Positions 52,201 to 64,000 of a DNA stretch of 64,000 nt are shown one piece after another. The stretch comes from Andrena cerasifolii (Eukaryota > Arthropoda > Insecta > Hymenoptera > Andrenidae): positions 13,618,501-13,682,500 of the forward strand of contig NC_135122.1 of NCBI RefSeq assembly GCF_050908995.1, read 5' to 3'. Positions within the stretch are counted from its first letter, which is position 1, and each line of letters opens with the position of its first letter. The notes under the pieces were generated by a model. It ran no database searches and had not been told where the DNA came from. It saw only the letters and a list, made by a program, of their open reading frames with translations. Position numbers and translations under genes: made by a program.

Positions 52201-55200
52201 TTATTTGCGCTGTTTGCCTGGCGGCAGGACACGCCCTTGCCACCAGGCAATCAAATGATTGGACCATTGCGGTAACCATCGCGTCGCATTAGTCGTACAT
52301 GTCTCATGTTCGTGACCGAACCGACCGATCGTTGGCCACTGTTCGATCGACAAACAGGAGAATAGTCGCCAATATCTCCTTTGGCACGGCTGGCAATTAA
52401 ATGTAGGTGGGTACGTCAAAATCGAAAAGCTTGAGAACTATCGACAGCCCGTAGATATATGAAACTCGAAACCAATCCTCCCGTGTGCACAAATTGTTTC
52501 GAACCGATTGTTTCCCGAATGGTGGTCAACAACCCTTCATTCGGTTAGCAATCGGCGGCGCGTCGCCTCGAGTATGTATATACACGTTTACGTGGGTAGT
52601 AAGAACGCGACGCTACCCACTCGATTGTTTTGTGGCCAGATTATGAGGGGAAGTTTGAGAGGTAGTCGACCATCAACAGTAACCGTTCATCTCCGTGCAG
52701 GTTTAACATTTTTCTAGTAAAGCCAGCGTTTGCATTTTACGCTGTATTATCTTCGAACCCGTTAACCGAAACGACGCCGACGTTCCATGTCGTTGCGCTT
52801 TTTCCAACATCCAATATCCAAGAAAACGATTTACAGTATCGTTTAATGAAACGAGGACGCCCTGAACGCTCCGGCAGAATGCTTATCTCTGCCACAGAGG
52901 TATCCCCAAGTTTCCACGAAAATGGAATACTAAATTCGTCAAGTTTCCTGGGAGATAACGTTTCCACAATTCATTTCCCTGCGCCCAGACAGTACTTACG
53001 ATAATATACGCCCGGGACTACCAATTGGCCGAGTTGCCGGCGTCAAAATACGTGATATCTTTCCGGCGACACTTCATTGACCTCGAACAATAATTCTGCC
53101 CGGCGAACCAGCCGCGCTCACCTTTTGCGGTGAACTGTTTTATCGTGCTCCGAGCTCGCCCACCCTCGCGCATACGTATACGTGGGCCCGGTAGCACGGC
53201 CTACTGCGGAAACGGTCTTCTATCTGTTCTTTTCCACAATGGCGCCGCGAAAGTAGAGGGCGGGCGTCACAATTCGAAGAAATTTATTACCCGACCTTCC
53301 GCCCCTACGACCTACCATTCTCGCAAAGCTCTACGGCCCGTTTCCTGCACCGACTCACCGCGAAGTAGGAGACGCCGCGCCGGAGAAACGGGACCGCACC
53401 CGATACTACGGCCGGCAGCGTTATCTACCGTGGCGAGAGGAATTTGCCAATGGACCGGGTCTACTCGCCGATCGAATCCCGACGACGGCGATATATTCGC
53501 CCGGAGGCGTTTTGCATCAGACCTCTGACCATCCGACACAGGCGAGCTGCACCCGGAAAGGCAGGGGACTGCGCAGTCACGTTTGCGTAACGCCTGCTAC
53601 GACTGTCATAAGTTGCAGAACAATCTTCTTCTGTCAGCCTTTGACCGTTTCTTCTGTGACGACTGGAAACGGCAGAGACGGAGAACGCGCGCCGGAAAAA
53701 CGAATAGACAGGAGAAATGTAGTCGGAGCGTGCAAGAGAAATAAGCAACAGTGTAAGGGAGTGGAAAAACGAAAGAGAATAATGCATGATAGGAGGAGCA
53801 GTCACGAGGCGTGAGAAAAGTGTCTTTGCCTCCTGATGGCCCTCCAGGATGCCGTATGCTGCTGCGCTACTGTGTGTAGGAAGTATTATCGGACTCGCTA
53901 GTCTTGGTCAAAGAGCAAAACATCGTCCTATGAAGATTTATCAAGGCTTTGTGGCGGAGTAATCTTCGTCTTGCGATAATACAGCAGACTTTTACTTTAG
54001 TATCTAGAAGAACGATACATTTGCATGTCGCTCAATTATTTAAATCCTCGTGACAAATGTTCCTCGAAGATATCTTTCATCTTTATGCAGAGCACCGGCA
54101 AATGTGCCGGGCTTGGAAAAAGGATTAAGTTTCTGTCACACTTTCCCAGCAGGATAGAACTTTCCTGGTAATCTACTAAACGACTTATGATCTGGGGAAT
54201 ATCTTTTCTAATTATTGCGTGGACCTTACTTCGGGATGTGTCAGCTACTAAATAAACGAACGTGACTCTCGCGAGTAAGGGAGCCGTTTCAATTCTGCAG
54301 AATTTTAGCTCTCCTCGGTAAACTTCAATTTCCTTGCACCAACGTTACGTTAGCTCGGATAACAAAACAGATAACATCGACGTACGAAGATGCTCCCCGC
54401 CTCCTTGTGAAACGGAGGACACTTTCCACACCCTGCACGCGGTTATCGGAAGGGAACAGCAACCCAGCGGCTGGAAAAGCAAACGAGAATGCCAGGAGGG
54501 ATGCTGACGAATAACAATCTGTCTCCAGTATTAAATTCCTCTGTGAAGAACCATCGTGGAGCTCTTCACATTCCTATCATCGAACGTATCGAGTATTCGA
54601 TGAATTAAAAGTGACCATGCCACGCGTCGACATTCCCATTTTGTCATACCGATCGCTGAAAACGCTACGGTGAACCTACAGGGTGGATCGTCGATGAAGT
54701 TACTCGACCGGTGCGTGGAGGAGGGCGCCGAAGGACCCGGAACGCCATACTTCACCAATTAATCGAGTTCCAGAAATATCGTGATAAATATTTCGCGGCG
54801 AGTTAAATATGATCGCAGTAAGTTATCGCAGGATACTTAATTCTGGATAGTGGGACGTGGCAAAGCGTATATCCAAGATAAATCAAACGGAACGGTCGTA
54901 AGCAGCTTCCTGGAAGAATCTCGCCGCGCCAGGTATATCGTGTTGACCTTTTTGCCAGCGAGATATATTTTCCAATTTCCGAATGACGTCCCCTTCGAGG
55001 AGGAAGGAGGGGGTTAAAGGATCCCGTCGCGACCGGATAATAGAACCCGCGTTTCTATATCCGCAGCTTGCTAAGAGCCCCCCCATTAAAGTCGCGAGAT
55101 CAAGGACCACCGATCCGTCTTGGTTTTACTCGGAGCTGCAGCCACCGTGTGAAAAACCGAAGTAAGACACGAGGTGTAAGACGTTCTCGGGATAAACTAA

Positions 55201-58200
55201 CCACCTGTCATGCCCAGACATCCCTGCTCTCCCAGTTCGGAATCCCCCTTTCTTCCTTTTTTTTTTCTTCGCCGCTCCTCCGAACTGCAATTCCGCGCGA
55301 TGGGCTCGGCGAATTCACTTTCCGCTGAAAACCAACTTCGTCGAACGAAAAATCCGCGGTACCCGCCGAGCCAACCACGCGACTTCGCGGAAAGTTTAAT
55401 TACCAACTTTCATGACGATCGAAAACGAGATACGCTCGCTCTTGGCGCGACGTTATGCGAATTTTTCCCGCGACATTCGGTGGCGAAGTAGCCCTGGGAA
55501 CCCCAGCAGAGGGATTTTTGGCGCGCCGACCGAAATTCGGGAAATTTTAGACCCTACACTTGCGTTCCTCCGGCCGCTTCAATTAGAACGGTTCATTCCT
55601 GCTCAGTTATCGTGAACTTTTAATGAATGCGGTCCGCTGTGGCCGCCCCATTGTGGCTCGGTTCTTGTGCTTTGTTAAATTTGAACACGTGTATCTAGAA
55701 GTTCGCGCATGCCAGTCACAAAGCAATTATTTTCCGTAGAAGCAGGGCAAACACATTTTTAATTGATGCAACGCGCAAGAGACCGAAGCCTAATTTCGTT
55801 CTCCCTTAGACCTCTGTACCTATTATCTCTTTGAAGGGTCGCAAAACAACGACTATTCCAAGTTTCACGGTTTTCCTATTTCTCTCTTTAACGCGATATT
55901 GCCCGGCGGCAGTTGTATTCAACGAAGCGACGGTTTAGCGTAATTATAGTATTCGACTTTCACCCGCGCAATTCTGATTATTGCGTGCTTATTCCGATAG
56001 CGCAGCATACGCGTGGCTTTTAATAGAAACCACGCGAATTTATACACGCCGATTTTCGACGGTCGGGAATTGAAATTAGTAAATCGCAGGGCAGCTTTGC
56101 CGAGGCGGCCAGTTAATTTCAACGTTGTCAGGTAATTCGCTAAGCTGACAAAAACCGACCGACCCGAATAACAAAAGGAAAATTGGCTATCTCTATTCGC
56201 GGTGGTTAACGTCCCGCGTCTACCCGCGTAAAATTCTCTGACCCACCCCTATATCGAGCGTTCCACAGCCACGTACCATTTTCGCGGCGTTCTCGTTCTC
56301 CGCAATTAGAATCCCGACCGTGTACGATCTGATAGAAATTCAAATAGATCTTTCGTGACGACAGAAATTCGTTGGCTTGCTGGCACCGACGAGCTTCTTT
56401 GCTGTTCAACCGAGAGACTGAGTTAAATCCTTGAAATAACGAAACGAAAACGGCTGAAATTAATCCGCGAAAATAATCACTCTCATTCCTAATTAGGCTC
56501 ATTTTTTATTTAGACCGAAATTGACGATAACATAAATTAAACAATGCCAGAACTGAAACTCGGTAGTCGTTGAAGGAATCAGCCGTTGAACAGTCTCAAG
56601 CGAGTCTGATTACACGTTTCATATCGGAGAGAAGATTTGGAGTTTCGAACGTCGATGCGTGGCGGGGTTAAACAGTGGGGCCACTAATTATCCGCCATAA
56701 TTAATTTACGAATAACGAAGTTTGAAATTCCGGGACTGAGTCTGAAACGAGTATATTCGCGTTCGACGTGTAACTAGTAATTACGGGGAACTAGCACGCT
56801 GGCGCAATTCAAGTGCGGATTACACAGCACGGCAGCACGCAGAAACATAACGGAATCAAAGCAGACAGTGATACGGGGCAAGAAGTAGGTAAAGTGTCTC
56901 CTGATTAATTAGAAGTACCGGCGTAAATGACAGGAAGCCCAGCCAGACGGGGGAATGAAAAGAGGCACCCCCGATGCCGGTGACACCATTTCAAAGTTGA
57001 TGAAAGCCAAAGAGGGAGCACGACCGAGAAGGTGATAGGACGCCATGAGTAAAGTTGTTGATGCGAGGTATCGAGAAGCAGTCTTTTGAAATTATTACGA
57101 GCGTGTCTTTCATTGCACTTGAAACGTCAATGGACACATCTTACTAAGTTTTTACTTGCGTATATATTTCATCCCCTTGTCGCGTTATCGATTCAGTGAG
57201 CTAGAATTTGCCCCAAAGTACTTAGAAAGTTTCATACAAATTCCCTGTAGTGTCGAACATCTTTTGTCTGATTTTCTACTTTCTGATTGGCTTCGAAACA
57301 TGGGATATTAACAAACCGTCAACGATGTATGATTTTCAATGGAGGAATACATCTTACACGCTCTAGGAAACGTGCACCCACTCTCTGTAACCAGACGCTT
57401 CGATAACGTGACGTAGGTACGTCACGTACAAGTATCGCGTTGCATAATTAACAGTACACAAGTAAGGTTGAAGGCAAAACTATAATAATAGAAAATATAA
57501 TATTATATACATCCTCTAACATAAGAGAGCTCATCCTCACGTCAACGTTATCATATCTACTCAAATTACGAGCAACTGGAAGTATGCACACCGAAAATTC
57601 CATAGCTCCTGTGATATATAAAGTAATAATAATGAAATTTGGAGGTAGGCGTCAAGGTTTACCTCGGAAATGTTCTAAAAAACCACCTTCAGTTAGTACT
57701 GTTTACGCGATATTTATGATGCCTCGTTACATTCGCAATCTAACCCGAACAACTACACAATACCCAGTGATGCACAATCTTTCCGCGAAATCGCGGCCCA
57801 TTAGTTTAACAATGTTCCCTACTTATTAGCGTGACGTAATGTATGAACACATTAAGTGCTCCAATTATGAATTCGCAGGCGGTTACGCGATGCCAATTTA
57901 TCGTACGGTTTGTACACGCTCTCGCGTCAATAAGTCCTCTTTTATGAGCTTGCTCTCTCTCGAGCGGCCGTTTATCGAGCCCCGAAATATATCGCTTCGG
58001 ACAATTAATGGGGCCGGCTGTATTCGTTGAAAATTTAATTTAAGGTAAATACGGAACTTAGTGCCCGCGAAACTTCGATGTACGGTTAATTTATTTACAT
58101 ATCGGAGGCTACCTCCCTCTGAATATGTAAATTGACAATTACGTTCCGCGGCATCGCCGGTGAAAATTCTACCCACTTCTCTTTCCCGTTTTCTGTTCCT

Positions 58201-58608
58201 TCAAGCGGACACGCGCTGTGGGATATAGACGTGCCAGGGCAAGCACAGGCATAATCTACTGCCGCGCAGAGAACCTGGCGAGTATCCGCGCGCGTTACCT
58301 ACCACACGCTCCCTCTGTAAGTATTGCCGTCGTTGGTTGCAAAAGTTTGCTACAGAATTCTAAGATGTTCACTCTGGTTCCCTGGGAATACTCAGAAGGA
58401 TTACAGGAGCTCGATAAACATGTCTGTTGTAGTTACATCGAGTCTAGAACGGAATCTACGCAACGGTCGAAATGGCTACTTCGTGCAGGCAATTTCGAAT
58501 AAAATGTCACAAGAAGGGACAGAGAACACTGTTACTACTGGACCACTAAATTCTATATACAGTTCGTTACGCTCACATTCGACAATCAGGGGCAGTTCTA
58601 CGTTTTTC
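46229..58608. other. Stretch with no recognised gene
   Basis: It includes the longest open frame of the window (206 codons at 49220-49840, plus strand), whose product has no recognisable family. A 22-bp near-palindrome lies at 57.4 kb. No splice-paired exons with a shared protein family were found. Confidence 0.5.
57406..57427. repeat. 22-bp near-palindrome containing paired TGACGTA half-sites
   Basis: ACGTGACGTA and TACGTCACGT are exact reverse complements separated by GG. Each arm contains a TGACG core like that bound by CREB/ATF bZIP proteins. No gene is recognised nearby, so a regulatory role is only a possibility. Confidence 0.5.
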
Positions 58609-58932
58609 TTAAGGGGTTAGGCCACCTTGGATGAAGCACAGTTATAGTCATTTTCGTCAATTTTTTTTTAGGGATATAATGAAATAAATGGGAAATTCAA
58701 TATGAACCTGTTATTGTACAACTTTTCGCTATTCCAAAAAACTCAAGTTGTTTGGACCAATTCTGAAAAAGTTATGCGATTTTAAAAAGTGTCCGAATAT
58801 TAATGCGAGCCACTGTACGCCGTTTCCCGTCGAGAGTTGTCCAATAACATGCTTCATATAGAATTTTCCATTTATTTCATTATCTCCCCCCAAAAAATTG
58901 CCGAAAACGACTAAGGTGGCGTAACCCCTTAA
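58609..58932. mobile_element. TTAA-flanked fold-back element with arms of about 115 bp
   Basis: The 324-bp segment starts TTAAGGGGTTAGGCCACCTT and ends, on the other strand, with TTAAGGGGTTACGCCACCTT (19 of 20 matching). The inverted similarity continues inward for about 115 bases on each side (58609-58730 against 58815-58932), through shared blocks ATAATGAAATAAATGG and TGTTATTG. A spacer of about 85 bp joins the arms. No coding capacity is seen. The first 15 bases match the fold-back element at 16736-17458, so the two were probably mobilised by the same piggyBac-type transposase. Confidence 0.83.
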
Positions 58933-61900
58933 ATCTGGATAACATTGCGCAACGAGTCTGTTGTCATACAGAAACATGCCTATATAAATTAGTGGCATCT
59001 CCCAACCACACCCAAGTTTTTAAGAGACATGCAAATCATTGGCAGGCCTATTTCTACCAGAGTATAAACGTGGCCACGTATCAACCCACCTAATTAAGTA
59101 GAGAGAATATTATTGAATTTAACTGATGGCGAGGCAGAAAGGCACCGTGGCGTCACAGTGAACGTAGCGCAAAACCTGTGCTATAAGTCAACGCCACTGC
59201 ATCACCATTTGCATCCCCTCATAAAGTTCTTTCGCGTCGATATTGGCACGTGTATTACGCTGCTCGCGAACACACCAATAAAGGACCAGCTCGTGAACGC
59301 AAACGACCAGGAGCTGAACACGTAGAACGGGTGTACACGGGAAATCCGTGTGGAACAACTTCCACGTAACTCACTTCATCCAGCCAGGAGTCCCATCAGA
59401 CAGGCTGAAAAAAGATTTCCGCGAGGAAATGTTTTATCTCTTTCGAGTCCCTGCACAATATTCCCCAGATTTGTCCCTGGCCGATTGAAATATTCCCGGA
59501 GCAGCCATTCGTCACTCCCCCGCGCAACGATGGATGGAGTCATTGTTTCGATGTAACGAAGTGTAAAAGTATCCCGGATAGTTTACTACCAGGTTTAATG
59601 GCTGATGAAATGGATGGGTATCCTCTTTGGAAGCATAAAATCGATAGCGAGAAATATTACGAGACCTTGTCTAACCGCTTTTTAATAGATTTAGGTGACC
59701 GTGCTGGCTCTCAGTGGGTTCTGCCGCACCTTAAAGTGTTCTAGGATCCAGAGATCATAGGAAACGTGGAAGGCACGAATAGAACTTTTGTCACGTAACG
59801 CTTGAGTGTTTAAGAGATTGCCTATGAGGGGTTACACTGCTTCGAAAGAATTTAGTTCACTCGTGCAATTTTTGGACTGCAGGAAACACGTCGGGGACCT
59901 CAGAAGGGAAACGTTTAACTGCCCTCTACAGCCACACCTTTTTAATTCTAGAATCTAAACGTTCATCCGCGTTGAATCGCGTCTTCAAATCGCCAAGATC
60001 GATTTAAGCCAGAAAATTGGCACCAGTCGGCCAGTTTCCGTAAATAAACCGCGACTGCGTCAACCTCGGCTGTTTCGCGTGGCTTCCGTTCATCTCGCCT
60101 ACCTTCGCGCGGAACGTATTTTCTCTCTTTATTACTAGAAAAGTGTTCCTACGACGAGCTTAAACGTATGCGCACACGTGAGGGGGCACGCTTTGTTCGC
60201 GCGAGCGACGAAATCATAGTAGAGGGTAACAAAAGGGAAGAAAATAAAAGAAGTATTCAGAGATAGAGTTGCTGAAAGTTTCGAACGCACAATGGTTACA
60301 AACTCCTCCCAAAATCGGCGCAGTCGTTGCTCGCGGACTGGCGATTAACGAACAATGGCTTTGTTGTTTTGGCACTCGCCGCGGGGAATCCGTGCGCCGA
60401 TTTAGCTTCCCTTTAGAGCGTCAACCACCTACCCCCACGTACAGACCCCGCTCCTAGAGTCACTCTTCTTTCTCCACCCTCTCTCTGGCAACCGCGTTCC
60501 ATGGACCAGCCGTACAGCTTCATTCAAACAGATTGGTTAACGCTCTCGCTACCAGTTCTACGTAAACAATGGAATCAAACTCATAGGCGTTTCCTTTTCC
60601 AGTCACAATCAAAAGAATGAGTTTACCCTGCAATTTATCGCCCAATCTAGAAACATTATCAACTCCGCTACAGCACTACCAGGAGTGCCTGTTGCGCGGT
60701 CTCCGAAATCATTGACTCGAACCCCTTGAATCTTTACTTCCAGAGAACTTTAAATTATAATGACTCGGACGTCTGTCAGTATAGATTCAGAACACATCGA
60801 GCGCTACTGTAGATCCTGATATCCAGTGTTTTTAACAACGTTTCTCAAACATCCCCTATATACTTGTATCTTTCTCTACCTTGATGTTTACGTAAAAAGC
60901 ATCGGCAGCAAAGTAAATCCACCCGGTGAAGCACTCGGGCGAAACGAGTCCGCTAAGATTAATCTTGCTGGACCGCCACCTTGTTGGCATTCTTGGTAGG
61001 CATGTAATCAGCACCGCTGAAAGGAAGGAAGTAACTGCGAGCCAGCAGTCGACGGAGTCTGCGAGACAAAGCTCGCCGTTTTCGCCGGCTGTTTGTCCTT
61101 TCAAGCAATTCGAGTGAGTTCTTTTTGCGCTGCGTGAACCTCTTGCACCCGCCTTTGTTCTGGTTTATGTAGTTAGGAGAGCTGCCGCGGGTGCGCGCGT
61201 TCCTCGAGAAAACAGCGCGGCGGAGAATGTTTGGAGAAAAATTCGGGAACAGACGGTAAACTGATTCGGTCTAAACTGCGCGGACGACACTGGTTATCCG
61301 AGAAACGATCTGAATTCATTAACCTGGGATCAAATTCTATCCACGCGACAGTGGCATTTAGTAATCACAAGGTACCATCCAGTCACTTTCGAAATTAATG
61401 TCCTCAAAAACGAAGCTGCCTATAGATAAATATTATTCCACATTTCCCATTTATTTTTCTGCCAAAAATCGCACCTCTTTCAGTTTCGCCACGAACTACC
61501 CCGAATTCTGTACATTCGCAGGCAATTTTACGAATTGAATCAGCTTGAATACAGAATGACCGTGATGAGCGTGAAAACTGCGGGGTTTTATTTATAACCG
61601 CTTTTCAGCAGTTAATTCACGGACGTGCAACGTGCTTGTCCGTCTGCCCCACTATTTCCATTCAGCCCACCCCTCTGGCAGGTCCTCATTGAATCGAGCC
61701 AGCGCTTTATTTCGGCGGGATAGGCCGTTATGCGCGTTCACGCCGTCCGTGTCCAGCTGTGCGTACATACGCGCGCGCACATTACCGAGAAAAACGAGGG
61801 TTCCCCGCCCCCCCCTGGCTAATTTATGTCGTACTCTGCAATCGTTATCGTCCCGCAGGTACCCGCTGTCTCTTTGTCTTTCGCCGGCGCCACTGACACG

Positions 61901-64000
61901 GTCGGTTTAAGCTGGGAGCGTGTGTCAACAACGGAACGCCGAAGGAAAGTGTTCCTAAACGTTAATTACGGAAATTAATGATATTCCTGCAAAGCAACCG
62001 CGTCGTGCCCGGGCTGATATGGCAACAGATGAAATTCTACGACAAAGGGGGACCCAAAACGGCGGGGCTCGAACAACTGACCCGTGAAAGCAATTTAACG
62101 CAGGCGTTTACGAAAATTCGTTTCGTTGGGAAGGGGCGGCGGGGGGAGAGAGGGAGAGAAATTAATGTCGCGTTCTCGTGAAAGTTTTATATCCGAGAGT
62201 GTATCTTCGGGATGAATAATCGCCGGACCGCTTGAAACGAGAGACAAAAACGAGACGGAACAGACCGAACGCGAAAACATTTCAAATATTCCAGCAATTC
62301 CAACAGCGATCGCGGTCTGCATGTAAATTACGAGTTGGTCACATTGTTTATGTTAAACGCGCGCGCGAGTGGAACCGATGCAACGGTTAGGTAAATTGCT
62401 CTATCTCCGGGCGAAAAAAGAAACGAGAGCCGAACGGAAATATCGCGCTGGCCGTGGGACATTATGAACGAAAACGCACGCGATGGTATGAAAATTATCA
62501 TCGCCGGGAAATTATGAATTCGCATTCTGCCGTTCGATTTATCATACGATTTGCAATTTTATCCTGATTTTCCAGCGCGCGAGAATTCGTTACAATATTT
62601 GTCGATGGTATTTATCGTTATTTGCCGGGGATAAGAGTCGTTTCTTCTATTTTCCGCGCGGTGGCGGATGTTTCAACATTTATTTGGTATATCGCGAAAA
62701 CGGGGAGCGCTCGCTGGAATTCTGGGAAAAATAAATCTTTCGAAAGTTCGCCCGACAACGATTGCGCGTCCCCACATAAATTATCATCAGTGACCACACT
62801 CGTTCGCTGGAAACGTATGTGCGCCGAACGCTTGTGTGCACGGAAACGAGCCACGTCGGCTGTATATCCGCCGTATCTTGAAATAAAGCTACGAGTGGCG
62901 TCGATAAATGTATGGTCAGACAAAGCGAAGTAGAAGCGAGCGTAGTGAACCAGACTCGAATCAGTGCGCACAAAGTACTTTGGGAAATAAATTGCGTTTC
63001 TTTACGCTGGCACTTTTATATTTTCTACCTTCCCCTCTGCGCCATAAACAACCTCTGCATTTAGTAAATACAGCGGGGAATTACTGTGACGATCGAACGG
63101 AACTAAATATCACACTCCCCGGACTCGCATTAATACAGTTCCAATCGTTTAGAACGATTCCCACTGAATTCGACAAAGGAGCGTCGAAAGCTTTAGCTAC
63201 CTTGCACATACACCTCCTCACTGATCTCAGAAACGGACTCGCGTCTGCAGTCACACATATATTGAGAAGACGTTTGACTAAAGCTCCGAGGAGCCACGGT
63301 ATCGCGAAGTCGTTTTCTATACGCCCCGGATGGCAAAGAGGATCTCGGCAAAGACTGGATGCCGTAAATATTCGTCGCTTGTCGCAAATGATCTTGTAGA
63401 CGAATTCCCGTGGTTCTAGGACGGTTGGTGGAAAATAGACAACGATTACGTATGAATATTACATGAGAGGGTGTGAGCACTGCTTCCTAAGTACACAGTC
63501 GTCGTTTTAATGGAAAACTGGGATAAAGTCTTTTAGTATTCGATGAAGATATTTCCTAATTACCGTTACGTTTGAGAAGTTCCTGGAGATAAAATGAGGG
63601 CGTTCTATAACCGATGCAATATTAATTTCATCGAATTCATGCTGTCCTAATGGCTTCTTACTAAGGACAAGGCAAATGGAAAAGAGAAACGAGACCTCTG
63701 AGAAGTTTAAAAACGGAAATGAAGTGGGACAACCTGCTCCTTCGATCAAAGCATAGATCCCTCAGTCGTAATCTAATTTCAGTCCGGTATCAGGGCAAAA
63801 GGAAATGTAAGAGTGGACGAATGAAAGCCAGCTGTATTATAAATCCTTTCATCTATTAGTAAGGTGATCTGATCTCCATGACTCGATGGCTAAGAATGTC
63901 CAGGTCAGGCGAGGATGGACTCAGAAGGAAATGAAAAATTATCGTATGGAAAGAAATGTTCGTCAAAGGATATCCCCTTGGCAGAGACGTCTTTCTAAAA
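58933..64000. other. Stretch with no recognised gene to the right edge
   Basis: Only short frames are present. The longest (163 codons at 62908-63399, plus) has no recognisable domain. There is no clear repeat beyond short CG-rich alternating runs near 61.8 and 62.4 kb. Confidence 0.5.

Overview
This is animal nuclear DNA, most likely from an insect and possibly a hymenopteran (ant, bee or wasp). The organism call is an inference. It rests on sparse coding sequence, long GT-AG introns, abundant and undepleted CpG dinucleotides in non-coding DNA, and TTAA-flanked (piggyBac-type) and hAT-type transposon remnants. Almost every open frame in the window is short, unrecognisable and mirrored by an equally long frame on the other strand. 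I therefore read the window as mostly intron and intergenic DNA, not as dozens of small genes.

The one gene I can support lies on the minus strand: the 5' end of a kainate-type ionotropic glutamate receptor. Coding exon 1 (29609-29681) encodes the start codon and signal peptide. Coding exon 2 (26337-26492) encodes the beginning of the extracellular amino-terminal (LIVBP-like) domain. Both junctions keep the frame and use GT-AG signals. A good splice acceptor 118 bases before the start codon implies at least one more 5' UTR exon at higher coordinates. I could not find exon 3 anywhere from 26336 down to base 1, so intron 2 appears to run more than 26 kb and off the left edge.

Region by region: 1-26336 is intron 2, with two TTAA-flanked inverted-repeat elements (3894-4180 and 16736-17458), an AT-rich repeat-like stretch near 22.5-22.8 kb and several microsatellites. 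26493-29608 is intron 1, which contains a small TTAA element (27923-28061). 29400-30000 is GC-rich and holds the signal-peptide exon and 5' UTR. From 30 kb to the right edge lies upstream or intergenic DNA. It holds a very well-preserved fold-back repeat (35199-35580), a 424-bp hAT-type non-autonomous element with a perfect 8-bp target duplication (41682-42105), a broken piggyBac-like transposase end with its terminal sequence (45571-46140), and a further TTAA fold-back element (58609-58932).

The most notable pattern is the set of TTAA-bounded inverted-repeat elements. Two of them share about 15 terminal bases although they lie about 42 kb apart, and one broken piggyBac-like source gene sits in the same window. 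I saw no rRNA, convincing tRNA, CRISPR array, bacterial-type operon or clearly new biological system.
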